The notes below the pieces were generated by a model. That model was not told the DNA's origin and made no database searches. It was given only the letters and a program-made list of their open reading frames with translations. Shown piece after piece: positions 16,152 to 23,640 of a stretch of DNA of 24,708 nt; positions within the stretch are counted from its first letter, which is position 1, and the number at the start of each line of letters is the position of its first letter. The stretch lies in NCBI GenBank assembly GCA_002437405.1, contig DJPO01000031.1, positions 8,643 through 33,350 on the forward strand. Reading direction: 5' to 3'. The position numbers and the translations under genes are program-made. Source of the DNA: Opitutia bacterium UBA6410 (GTDB taxonomy: Bacteria; Verrucomicrobiota; Verrucomicrobiia; Opitutales; Intestinicryptomonadaceae).

Positions 16152-16742
16152 ATGGACTTGCCCAAAAACAGCGACACCTACGGCTATCTCGCGACTCCCC
16201 CGTTCGGCGAACCGCACGGGCGCGAATCGGCGCGCAAAACCTTTCCCCCGTGCCCGTTTTCGCCAATCCACCCGTCGTTTTTGGCGCGGGACGATTCGTT
16301 TTTTATGAAGCTTGCGTACAATCAGGCTTTGAAGGCGTGGAATTGCGGGGAAGTCCCTATCGGGGCGGTAATCGAGTACGGCGGCGAGGTTGTCGCGCAG
16401 GCGCACAACACCGTCGAAAGCTCGCGCGACCCCACCGCCCACGCGGAAATCCTCGCGATTACGCAGGCGGCTGCAAAGTGCGACGACTGGCGGCTTTCGG
16501 GCGCGACGCTCTATGTCACAAAAGAGCCGTGCCCGATGTGCGCGGGCGCGTGCGTGATGAGCCGCCTTTACAGGGTTGTCTACGCAGTCTCCGACCCGAA
16601 AATGGGCTTCTTGGGCGGGGCGATGAAGTTCCACGATTTGCCGACGCTCAACCATTCTCTGATAGTCGAAAGCGGCGTGTTGGAGGCTGAGTGCACGGAG
16701 CTATTGAAGACGTTTTTCGCGCTCAAGCGGAAAATGAAGTGA
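16152..16742 (+). CDS. tadA: tRNA(adenine34) deaminase with N-terminal extension
   Basis: The 196-residue protein has the zinc-dependent deaminase signature: HAE at 97-99 (PTAHAEIL) and PCPMC at 126-130 (Cys127, Cys130). The block GEVPIGAVIEYGG is the usual start of the deaminase fold, and the C terminus FFALKRKMK matches the family. TadA converts A34 of tRNA-Arg(ACG) to inosine. About 45 residues precede the conserved DDSFFMKLAYNQAL helix, an extension rich in Pro, Phe and Arg that E. coli TadA lacks. An internal ATG at residue 52 lies inside the first helix, so the upstream start is preferred. The gene is divergent from infA. No Shine-Dalgarno is present. Guanine or cytosine deaminase is an unlikely alternative given the motif context. 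Confidence 0.9.
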   Translation: MDLPKNSDTYGYLATPPFGEPHGRESARKTFPPCPFSPIHPSFLARDDSFFMKLAYNQALKAWNCGEVPIGAVIEYGGEVVAQAHNTVESSRDPTAHAEILAITQAAAKCDDWRLSGATLYVTKEPCPMCAGACVMSRLYRVVYAVSDPKMGFLGGAMKFHDLPTLNHSLIVESGVLEAECTELLKTFFALKRKMK

Positions 16743-16749
16743 GCGCGCG

Positions 16750-16775
16750 GCGGGGCGGATTGGAATCCGCTCCGC
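16750..16775. terminator. GC-rich hairpin between convergent tadA and the GDYXXLXD-like gene
   Basis: CGGGGCGGAT and its flank (16750-16760) pair over 11 bp, with one G-T wobble, with ATCCGCTCCGC (16765-16775) across a 4-base loop. It begins 8 bases past the tadA stop. There is no adjacent T-run, only an A-rich stretch further on, so it may terminate weakly or protect the 3' end. The rest of 16776-16881 shows nothing else. Confidence 0.4.
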
Positions 16776-16881
16776 GCAACCCTAATATGCGGAGTGCAAA
16801 AAAATAAAAAGTTTGCGGGCGGAAATCGTGCCGCCGAAAAGCACTGGTGGAAAAACAAAAAAAATTTCCGATTTCTTGCGG

Positions 16882-17535
16882 CTACTTTGCGATGGCTTTT
16901 TCGACGGGTTCGCCGTCTATGAACAATCCGCCGATTGCCGTCAATCCGTGCTTTTGCCGCAAAATTATGTGCATCGGTTTGCCGTCGCTTTTCGCGTTTT
17001 GCAGAATTGCCGAAACTTTTTCATTGTCGAATTTGCCCGTCGAGTAGCTTGAAAGTCTGAACGAAAATTTCGCCTGCGGGGGGTCTATTTTTTCGTAGTC
17101 TTTTGTTTCATTGTTGTATTCACTAAATTGTAGCGACCCGAAGTACAGCCCGAAAACCTTTCCCGTAGACGAATCCGCCTTTTTGCCGTAGGCGGCGGGA
17201 ACCCAGTATCCGTCGTTCCCCTCCCTGAATTCCACGTCGATTTTTTTGCTTCGCCAGTTTCGCGGATAGGATTTTTTTTCGGCGAAAAGTCTGTCGATTT
17301 CGGCGTCCGCGCCAGCCTCGTACGGGAGGGAAAGCGTGTCGATGTCGGCGGAAATTCCCTCGTTTCCGTAGGCGCAGGAAAATCGGTCGGCTTTGAGTTT
17401 TATTTCGTCGCCCGAATCGTGTATGCGTTCGGCGTCGAGCGCATATACGAGCCCCACGCAAAACTGAACCGTGAGCAGTGCGATAAACCAAATGTTCGAC
17501 CAGTCCCTGAAAAAACTTTTAATGCGCGTTTTCAT
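16882..17535 (-). CDS. Membrane-anchored protein, probable GDYXXLXD-family partner of DUF2157
   Basis: The 217-residue protein has one N-terminal membrane helix (about 12-33, IWFIALLTVQFCVGLVYALD) and an extracytoplasmic domain. DSGDEIKLKADRFSCAYGNE lies in the position of the GDYxxLxD block but is degenerate. The C-terminal ILRQKHGLTAIGGLFIDGEP resembles the end of that family (glycine-rich turn, then 'L-x-I-D-G-x-P'). Position supports the assignment: GDYXXLXD proteins commonly follow DUF2157/DUF4401 membrane proteins, and here the ATG overlaps the DUF2157 gene by 17 bases. The function of the pair is not established. The assignment rests on context and weak motifs. Confidence 0.6.
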   Translation of the reverse strand: MKTRIKSFFRDWSNIWFIALLTVQFCVGLVYALDAERIHDSGDEIKLKADRFSCAYGNEGISADIDTLSLPYEAGADAEIDRLFAEKKSYPRNWRSKKIDVEFREGNDGYWVPAAYGKKADSSTGKVFGLYFGSLQFSEYNNETKDYEKIDPPQAKFSFRLSSYSTGKFDNEKVSAILQNAKSDGKPMHIILRQKHGLTAIGGLFIDGEPVEKAIAK

Positions 17536-18781
17536 TGCGGATTCTCCTGTTCATATATATGTTGAATGCGACAAGCAGCAGCCCCGCGGCGGCAAACGTG
17601 CCTGCGCGTATGCTTACGTCGATGTCGTAGTCGAGCGTTCGCGCCAAGCATTGCAGGATAATCAGACAGATTCCGATGTTGGCGTACCATTTGTCGTTCC
17701 CGAAGATTCCGCGAACCGCCGTGAAAACCGACGCCGCAAAAATCGAGATGTTTACGACCGCAACGGCGACCCAGAAATTGCGCGAGACCGCCCCGATTGC
17801 GTATCCGACGAAAACCGCCGAAAGCGCGAGCAGCGGAAGCGGGCGGTGCGGGTTTTTATACGCCCTGAACAGCGCGTAAAGATAGAGCGCGCCGACGGTG
17901 CAGAGGGTCGGGAGGAATGCTATGCACTCTTCCGTTGCGCCAGTCAGGTCTTTTATGAACGAGCGCGACGACGCGGCGGTTGCGAACCACAGCATAAGCA
18001 GCACTCCGCCGATTGCAAACGGGTTGTCGAAAAGCGTATATTTCGCAAAAGTACGCGTCGCGGCGGTCGCGAGGAACAGCCCCGTAAATCCCGCGAGCAA
18101 AAGGGGAGTGTAGGAGTCCGTCGCGCGGCTTGAGATTGCTATTGCCGCGCTCATGCAAACCGCGAGCAGCGAGCCGGTGCGGAAAACCCCGCCGATTTTC
18201 AGATATTTGTACGCGAGGAGTATCAATACCGAGTACATTACGATAGCCGCCACATATTCCGCGTCGGAACATTCCGTCGTATACGCAAAGTTGAAGCACG
18301 CCAAAACCACAATCGCCGCGCCCGAGCGGAAAATCGGGACTGCCACAAGCGAAAGGCACATCACCGAAAGGTAGAAGTGCAGTTCGTCGGGCTGGATTTG
18401 GTAGATTCTCCCGATTGTTGCAATCATCACGGCAACCCCCGCGATGTTCAGAACCGCCGCGCTCTCGCGCCAAAACTGCCCGAGATTTTTCTTTATCGCG
18501 GCGATTCCCACGCCCGCCGAAATCATCAGCGGCACGAACGCCAGAAATTCGCGCAGGCGGATTCCGAACTCCGACCAGTTGTGCTGAACCCAAACCGCGC
18601 AGGCGGTGAATATCAGAATTGCGGCGACGACAAACAGGGCGTTATGCCCCGTACGTCCTCCGTCCCGCGCGATGTTGCCCGAAAGCTCGCGGCGCAGGTT
18701 CGATTCGCTCTGTGCGTCGATTATCCCGCGCGACTTGTAGTCGTCGAGCCTCCTTAGAAGTTCCTTTTCGAAATTTGCCAT
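17519..18781 (-). CDS. DUF2157 polytopic membrane protein
   Basis: The 420-residue protein has a short soluble N terminus (ELLRRLDDYKSRGIIDAQSE, about 6-25) and then some ten to twelve membrane segments. The blocks WSEFGIRLREFLAFVPLM and ESAAVLNIAGVAVMIATIGR followed by IYQI are characteristic of DUF2157, where an N-terminal helical region precedes the membrane domain. The molecular function is unknown. Its ATG at 18781 lies inside the end of the upstream glycosidase gene (28-base overlap) and its end overlaps the next gene by 17 bases, so all three are probably translationally coupled. Confidence 0.85.
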   Translation of the reverse strand: MANFEKELLRRLDDYKSRGIIDAQSESNLRRELSGNIARDGGRTGHNALFVVAAILIFTACAVWVQHNWSEFGIRLREFLAFVPLMISAGVGIAAIKKNLGQFWRESAAVLNIAGVAVMIATIGRIYQIQPDELHFYLSVMCLSLVAVPIFRSGAAIVVLACFNFAYTTECSDAEYVAAIVMYSVLILLAYKYLKIGGVFRTGSLLAVCMSAAIAISSRATDSYTPLLLAGFTGLFLATAATRTFAKYTLFDNPFAIGGVLLMLWFATAASSRSFIKDLTGATEECIAFLPTLCTVGALYLYALFRAYKNPHRPLPLLALSAVFVGYAIGAVSRNFWVAVAVVNISIFAASVFTAVRGIFGNDKWYANIGICLIILQCLARTLDYDIDVSIRAGTFAAAGLLLVAFNIYMNRRIRNENAH

Positions 18782-20991
18782 ATACCAGAGCGTTTAGACC
18801 AAATCGGTGCGGTTTTCGTTCGATTTACGACGAGCTCGTAGGCGAAGACAGCCTTGCCGTCGAGTTCCGTGGAAAGCTCCGCCTGCGCCGCGCCGTTTTC
18901 GTGCTCCAGCGCGATTTCCGCGCGGCGCGAGCCGTCGGAGTTGAGCGCGTAGAGCTTCATCGACTTCGGGGCGTTTTCGATTCGCAGCACGCTTTTTGCC
19001 TTGCGAGCAAGGAGCGGGAGTTCGCCGAAGTCGCGCAGAATTGTTTTCTCTTTGTCGTCGAAGCGCATATTCGTGTTCTTGACGTCGCTTAGGTGCAGAA
19101 TCAGAATCCGCGAACTTTTTCTTAGCGGTTTTTGCTCGAGGCTAAGCACGCCCGTCGCGCTCCAGCCGTATGTGTTTTTTATGTTCGCGAAGTCGCCTCT
19201 GTACTCGAACCCTTCGGGGGCGATGAACGCCTCCGAGCGCGGGGTCGTCAGCTGCCACGTCTGCTTGGCGCAGTCCATTTTCATTTCCGACGTAGACGAT
19301 TCGAATGTCTTGTCGGCGAAGTTTATCCTGCCGTCCGTGAGCTTTTCGAGCGCGGCGGAGGCGTCGGGCGACATCTCGTCGATTACGGGTTTGGAAAATT
19401 TGTTTTGCTTTATGACGGAGTCGTCGGCGGCAATCGCGAACGGCGCGTTCGCGGGGATTTTGAAGCCCGCAGCCGTGGGGGAGAGCTCGATTCCCGTCGC
19501 CGCGTACAGACCCGCAAAGCGCGTTATGCGCGAGTTTTTCTTCGAGTACTGCAGCCTGTCCTTGCCGCCCGCTTCGAAGAAGTTTTCGGGGATAAAAAGC
19601 GGTATGGAAAAGTCGGAGCTTTTTACGTCGCGGCGCAAAAAGAACAGCGCGCCCGCGCGCTCGGAGAACGCGGCGACGGGGTTGGTTGCGGTGTCGAAGT
19701 AGTGGATTCTCGGGAAGGGCTTGGAGAAGTCCACTTCGAAGTGCGCATAGGCGAAGCGGCAGAGCATATCCCAGTCGCCGAGCGCGCCGTATGCGCCCAT
19801 CAAGAACGCGCCCTCGGCGGAGTGGTCGTTGTTGTTGACGTAGTTCCATTCGCTGACCGAAAACGGCTTGCCCGCCATGCGCTGCGCGCTGGTCGATATG
19901 CAGCCGCCGTATTCGGAAATCGAGCTTGTCGTCTTAAGCTTTGCGGGCAGACGCCACGGCTTTTCGAGGAAGTGCGGGTGTCCGTAATAGTTGTGGGTGT
20001 CGAAGTAGTCGAAGTGTTTTTTTGCGTCGAACGCCAGCTGGTAGCCCTCCGTAAAGTTTTGGTCGGTGAGCATTGCGCGCACGCCAAGCTTGTCCAGAAA
20101 CGCCTTTTGCTCGGCGAAAAATTCGGAGTACACCTGCGACAGAAATTCGATTTTCGCGGCTTTCGGGTCGAGCTTCGCCTTGGCGGGGTTCTCCCCGAGC
20201 CACTTTTTGAAGAGCTTGTCGAAGACGGGGTTTAGAATGTGGTGCAGCTCGTAAATCGGGTTTTCGTTCACGAGGCTTATCGAAACCAGCGCGGGGTCGT
20301 CCTTCCACGCAATCCCCGTGTATTTATTGACGTGCGTCAGCAGCTTTTCGGAGAATATCCGCCAGTTTTGCCGCGCCTTTTGGCAGACGAAAAACGCCAT
20401 CTTCGTCGAATAGATGTCGCCGTTCCAGCCGATGTTCGGGTCTACGGCGTCCTTGGCGAGCAGCCGCGAAACGTAGAGGTCGGTCGTAATGTATATGCCG
20501 CGCTTTTTCATCTGCGCGAAAAGATAGTCGAGCCTGTCGAGCATCTCGGCGTCGAACGCCAGCTTGTCGGGGGAGGACTGGTCGATTAGCAGGTTGTCGT
20601 AGTGGTGGATTCTCACCATATTGTAGCCCGTTGCGGCGAAGGTCTCGGCGAGCTTTTCGGCATTCTTTTTGTCGGGGAAATTCGCCTTGAAGCACAGGTT
20701 GTTGCCGTAAAAGCGCACGGGCGAGTCGGGGCGGTTTTCGAAGACGATTTTGCCGCCCTTGTTTTGTGCGAATCCGTATTTGCCCGCGGGGGCGTCGAGC
20801 AGGAAGGAGAGGTCGAGCGCGCTGCCTTTGGCGACTTCGGGAATCGAGTCGAACGGAGCGTATTCGGAGGATTGGGTTATGACGGTCGTACCCTTGGGTT
20901 TGTCCGCTGCGGAGGAGTCCGCTGCGGCGGCGTACGAACAGAGGAGCGCGCCGAAAGCGGCGGCGATTGCGACGTTTTTTTTCGTTTTCAT
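18754..20991 (-). CDS. Secreted glycoside hydrolase, cellulase-like (clan GH-A)
   Basis: The 745-residue protein has a signal peptide (about 1-23, AAFGALLCSYAAA). The (beta/alpha)8 catalytic region starts near 55 (GSALDLSFLLDAP). Recognisable blocks are ENRPDSPVRFYGNNLCFKAN, TGYNMVRIHHYDN and ITTDLYVSRLL. The putative acid/base Glu is residue 243 (SLVNENPIYE) and the putative nucleophile Glu is residue 381 (FSVSEWNYVN). A C-terminal beta-sandwich ends with SMKLYALNSDGSRRAEI. It should be a retaining glycosidase acting outside the cytoplasm. The 4190-7444 protein is a paralogue: both share GSALD..., GYNM.R.H, TPR and a distinctive C-terminal region. Its ATG overlaps the yraN stop by 4 bases and its 3' end overlaps the DUF2157 start by 28. 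The substrate is unknown. Confidence 0.83.
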   Translation of the reverse strand: MKTKKNVAIAAAFGALLCSYAAAADSSAADKPKGTTVITQSSEYAPFDSIPEVAKGSALDLSFLLDAPAGKYGFAQNKGGKIVFENRPDSPVRFYGNNLCFKANFPDKKNAEKLAETFAATGYNMVRIHHYDNLLIDQSSPDKLAFDAEMLDRLDYLFAQMKKRGIYITTDLYVSRLLAKDAVDPNIGWNGDIYSTKMAFFVCQKARQNWRIFSEKLLTHVNKYTGIAWKDDPALVSISLVNENPIYELHHILNPVFDKLFKKWLGENPAKAKLDPKAAKIEFLSQVYSEFFAEQKAFLDKLGVRAMLTDQNFTEGYQLAFDAKKHFDYFDTHNYYGHPHFLEKPWRLPAKLKTTSSISEYGGCISTSAQRMAGKPFSVSEWNYVNNNDHSAEGAFLMGAYGALGDWDMLCRFAYAHFEVDFSKPFPRIHYFDTATNPVAAFSERAGALFFLRRDVKSSDFSIPLFIPENFFEAGGKDRLQYSKKNSRITRFAGLYAATGIELSPTAAGFKIPANAPFAIAADDSVIKQNKFSKPVIDEMSPDASAALEKLTDGRINFADKTFESSTSEMKMDCAKQTWQLTTPRSEAFIAPEGFEYRGDFANIKNTYGWSATGVLSLEQKPLRKSSRILILHLSDVKNTNMRFDDKEKTILRDFGELPLLARKAKSVLRIENAPKSMKLYALNSDGSRRAEIALEHENGAAQAELSTELDGKAVFAYELVVNRTKTAPIWSKRSGIWQISKRNF

Positions 20992-21392
20992 AAGCTTATA
21001 TTTTCAAAATGGTGAATGCCTACAACGTGCAGGTTTTGGTCGAGCCGCACGTCGACTACGTCGTACCGCCAAGCGGGCGGGCGGACGGGAAGGGTTGCGA
21101 GGTATTTGCGCGAGCACGCGCGGATTCCCGACTTCTTGCGGGGCGACAACGCCGCATAATAGCCGTCGACGAGAGCCGCTTGCGAGCGCGTCTTGACTTC
21201 GACGAAAACCGCGCAGTCGCCGTCGAATGCGATGATGTCGGTTTCGTACCTGCCGCAACGCCAGTTGTGCGCCGCGATTTTCAGCCCCTTTTTCTTCAGG
21301 AATTTCGCGGCGGCGCGCTCGCCGATTCCGCCCGCAATTTGCGCGGGAGTCTTCGGCGCAAAAAGGCGTCTTATGCAATTCCCCAACCACAT
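20988..21392 (-). CDS. yraN: YraN/UPF0102 family nuclease-fold protein
   Basis: The 134-residue protein has the UPF0102 pattern: GERAAAKFLKKKGLKI (24-39), NWRCGRYETDIIAFDGD and FVEVKTRS. D52, E65 and K67 correspond to the D...ExK core of restriction-endonuclease-like folds. The family is widespread and often sits near rnhB or rsmI; its role, perhaps in recombination or DNA processing, is not settled. Here it heads a run with a secreted glycosidase, an unusual neighbourhood for it. The ATG at 21392 gives a standard N terminus, and the stop overlaps the glycosidase ATG (ATGA). Confidence 0.88.
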   Translation of the reverse strand: MWLGNCIRRLFAPKTPAQIAGGIGERAAAKFLKKKGLKIAAHNWRCGRYETDIIAFDGDCAVFVEVKTRSQAALVDGYYAALSPRKKSGIRACSRKYLATLPVRPPAWRYDVVDVRLDQNLHVVGIHHFENISL

Positions 21393-21466
21393 GGCGAATA
21401 GATTATTTCTCGCGACTTGGCACGCAAGCCTATTTTTGTTTCGCCGCTTTTTTGCTGGTTTTTATT

Positions 21467-21496
21467 TTGACATTTTCGGCGGGTCGGCGGATTGTT
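21467..21496 (+). promoter_or_regulatory. Possible alr promoter
   Basis: A consensus TTGACA (21467-21472) lies 18 bases before ATTGTT (21491-21496), a weak -10. A start about 7 bases later would fall almost on the proposed GTG start at 21505. It sits in the 112-base region shared with divergent yraN. Confidence 0.3.
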
Positions 21497-21504
21497 GGAA
21501 CATT

Positions 21505-22578
21505 GTGAATTCCGCATTGCCTCCCAGATCTTGGATTGAAATCGACTTCTCGCGATTGGAGTCGAACGTACGCAACATCAAAGCCACGCTCCCCGCGGGC
21601 GTGAAGTATATCTGCGTCGTGAAAGCCGACGCCTACGGGCACTGTATGCCCCACGCGCTCGTGCGCTTCCTCAAGGGCGGGGCGGACATTTTTGCAGTCG
21701 CGAATCTCTACGAGGCGTCGCGCGTGCGCGAAATCGTCCCCGACAAGCCCGTTTTGATTCTAAGCCCCGTGCTCGCCGAAGAACGCCCGCTCGTCTTCGA
21801 CTACGGCGCGACTGCCGCGGTTTCTTCCTATGCGGAGGCCGCGGCGTTCGACGAACTCGCAAAGGCGCGCGGAAAGGTGCTCGGGCTGCATATCGCGCTC
21901 GATACCGGCATGGGGCGCGCGGGTATTTGGCACGAGCGCGCGGTCTCGGAAATTCGCCGCATTCTCGGTCTGAAAAACATAAAGATTACGGGCATATTTT
22001 CGCACCTTTCGAGCGCGGACGACGACGGCGAATACACGAAGGGGCAGTTCGCGATTTTCCGCAGCGTGGTTTCGAATTTCGATTTGAGCGGAATGCTCGT
22101 CCACCTCCACAACAGCGCGGCGTTGCGCTATGTGCCCGTCGAGCCGCCGTTCAACGCGGTCAGAATGGGGCTTTTGCAGTACGGGATAAACCCGTTCACT
22201 CAGGGCGAATACGCGGGTTTGAAGCTCGAGAGCGTTTTGTCGTTCAGGTCGAAAATTCTCGCAGTCTCCGAGCGTGGCGGCAAGCGGATTGCGACGGTCG
22301 CGGCGGGCTACGCCGACGGCGTGCCCTCGGGCTTTACCGACAAGGCGAGGGTAATAGCGGCGGGCGCAAAGTGCCCGATTTTGGGGAACGTAGGCTTGGA
22401 CGAAACCGTAATTTGCATAGACAACGCCAAGGAAGCGAAAGTCGGCGACACGGTAACATTCATAGGCGAGCAGGACGGGCTTTCGATTCCGCTTGCAGAC
22501 TACAGCCGCTGGACGCGCAGAATACCGTGGGAGACAATGGTGGCAATCCCCAAGCGGGTAGGGCGCGTTTTCAAATAG
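21505..22578 (+). CDS. alr: Alanine racemase
   Basis: From the GTG at 21505 the protein has 357 residues, the usual length. The open frame continues about 100 codons upstream, but that part overlaps divergent yraN and is unlike the family, whose members begin with a few residues before R-S-W-x-E-I-D. A TTG at 21517 is an alternative start. Lys40 in VVKADAYGH binds PLP. Tyr269 in AAGYADGVPSG is the second catalytic base. VHLHNSAAL and VRMGLLQYGINP are the expected phosphate-site and active-site blocks. The enzyme interconverts L- and D-alanine, giving D-Ala for peptidoglycan. It appears to be a single-gene unit, convergent with the DUF805 gene. Confidence 0.93.
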   Translation: MNSALPPRSWIEIDFSRLESNVRNIKATLPAGVKYICVVKADAYGHCMPHALVRFLKGGADIFAVANLYEASRVREIVPDKPVLILSPVLAEERPLVFDYGATAAVSSYAEAAAFDELAKARGKVLGLHIALDTGMGRAGIWHERAVSEIRRILGLKNIKITGIFSHLSSADDDGEYTKGQFAIFRSVVSNFDLSGMLVHLHNSAALRYVPVEPPFNAVRMGLLQYGINPFTQGEYAGLKLESVLSFRSKILAVSERGGKRIATVAAGYADGVPSGFTDKARVIAAGAKCPILGNVGLDETVICIDNAKEAKVGDTVTFIGEQDGLSIPLADYSRWTRRIPWETMVAIPKRVGRVFK

Positions 22579-22611
22579 ACAAGCATATCGCCCGAGCGAT
22601 ACACATGGCAA

Positions 22612-22696
22612 CGCATAGATGGCACGGAGGTACTGTGCACGGGGCATATCGGGCGGTTCAACCCAAAGCTCAGGCGGCGGCCGCCGTACCTATGCG
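22612..22696. repeat. Long interrupted inverted repeat between alr and the DUF805 gene
   Basis: CGCATA (22612-22617) pairs with TATGCG (22691-22696) and GGTAC (22629-22633) with GTACC (22686-22690), leaving an 11-base bulge on the left. Inside, GGCGG (22652-22656) can pair with CCGCC (22681-22685). This could be a composite terminator for alr or a structured RNA; no T-run follows. The 138-base region holds no recognisable gene. Confidence 0.35.
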
Positions 22697-22716
22697 CATT
22701 GTTGTAGTGATGTAAG

Positions 22717-23304
22717 TTATTTCAAGTAATTCAAATAATCTTTGTCTGCCAACGGATCTTCTCCGAATTGGTTTTCCCCTTCTGTTCCTTTGACGAGAAA
22801 TACAAATGTACCATATATCGTAGGGCATATTATATTTGTTGTTATGTATAAGAAAATAATTAACAATATTATATGATATGGTATTGTGTCAAAGTTGTCA
22901 TACGCTACTTCGGGATATGAAATAACAATACACAGATATATGATAAAACTTATTATGCCAGGGATATATGCGGACAGTGTGAACCATCCTGACTTATCCA
23001 AATCGTGCCATCTTTTTATATTTAGGACAATAAAGCTGTATGATGCCAATATAGATAGCAAGAATAAGATAACCCCGCCGATACTCGCTATTAGCATCGA
23101 TGGAAATATGAGGGATGTGGGGTCTGGAGCTGTGGGGGTTATAGAGGCTGTGAGGGATGCCCAAAAAGTAAAGAAGGCGAAACAAATACCGATTCCCACT
23201 ATCATAAATATCACAATCAAAGCGATCTGTGCTAAAAAAAATTTTTGTCTGTTTATGCGTCCTTTTGCCGAAAAAAATAGTTGTCCCAATGTTTCCTCTT
23301 TCAT
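22717..23304 (-). CDS. DUF805 family inner-membrane protein
   Basis: The 195-residue protein has the DUF805 signature: FSAKGRINRQKFFLAQIA near the N terminus, NIKRWHDLDKSGWFTL in the middle and KGTEGENQFGEDPLADKDY at the C terminus, with four membrane segments. The family (YhaH-like) is common, of unknown function and often prophage- or stress-associated. The base composition is strikingly AT-rich against its neighbours: two lines within the gene have 14 and 19 G+C per 60 by hand count, against 38 per 60 in alr. Codons end mostly in A/T, suggesting recent acquisition. AAGAAG lies 7 bases before the ATG as a weak ribosome site. Confidence 0.88.
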   Translation of the reverse strand: MKEETLGQLFFSAKGRINRQKFFLAQIALIVIFMIVGIGICFAFFTFWASLTASITPTAPDPTSLIFPSMLIASIGGVILFLLSILASYSFIVLNIKRWHDLDKSGWFTLSAYIPGIISFIIYLCIVISYPEVAYDNFDTIPYHIILLIIFLYITTNIICPTIYGTFVFLVKGTEGENQFGEDPLADKDYLNYLK

Positions 23305-23361
23305 ATTTTTCTTCTTAATTTGTTTATTTAATTGAAGTTAAAGTTTTTGTTGTCGAGCGCC

Positions 23362-23496
23362 TCAAATAGGCTCTTCGTAGGTTAAGACGGCTTTGTATCC
23401 GTGAAGGTCATAGTTTACGATACACCGATATTGCAGTGAGCTTCCCCCCATGACCATATTTTTTTTATTTTTAATGAGCGTGTAGTATTTGAAATA
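23362..23496 (-). pseudogene. Possible 3' remnant of an AT-rich gene, or a short ORF
   Basis: A minus-strand frame open from just after a TAG to the TGA at 23362-23364 reads YFKYYTLIKNKKN, then MVMGGSSLQYRCIVNYDLHG, then YKAVLTYEEPI. The composition looks like real protein (balanced Tyr, Leu, Ile, polar residues). An ATG at 23455-23457 would give only 31 residues with no Shine-Dalgarno, so it may be the C-terminal end of a decayed gene. I do not recognise the family. Confidence 0.25.
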
Positions 23497-23499
23497 CTA
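23483..23499. repeat. 17-bp palindrome, copy 1
   Basis: TAGTATTTGAAATACTA has perfect 8-bp arms around a central G. The exact reverse complement recurs at 23641-23657. It overlaps the 5' end of the possible gene remnant on the minus strand. It looks like a dimeric-regulator operator or part of a small repeat. Confidence 0.6.
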
Positions 23500-23640
23500 T
23501 TGATATAAATTTAATTTATAACGTTATGTGATTTAAGGCATTAAACTCGACAGCAGACGCGGGTTATCGGCGTTTGCGGTATGATTGTTTACGTAATAGC
23601 TATATTGAGAATCAAAATCTTACAAAATTTTTGTTTGACA

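Noticed and set aside
21193..21504. Upstream extension of alr by about 100 codons
   Set aside because: It overlaps divergent yraN and is unlike alanine racemases, whose conserved start R-S-W-x-E-I-D follows the GTG at 21505 closely.
22648..22668. GGTTCAACCC resembling a tRNA T-arm
   Set aside because: No acceptor stem, D-arm or anticodon arm can be placed around it.
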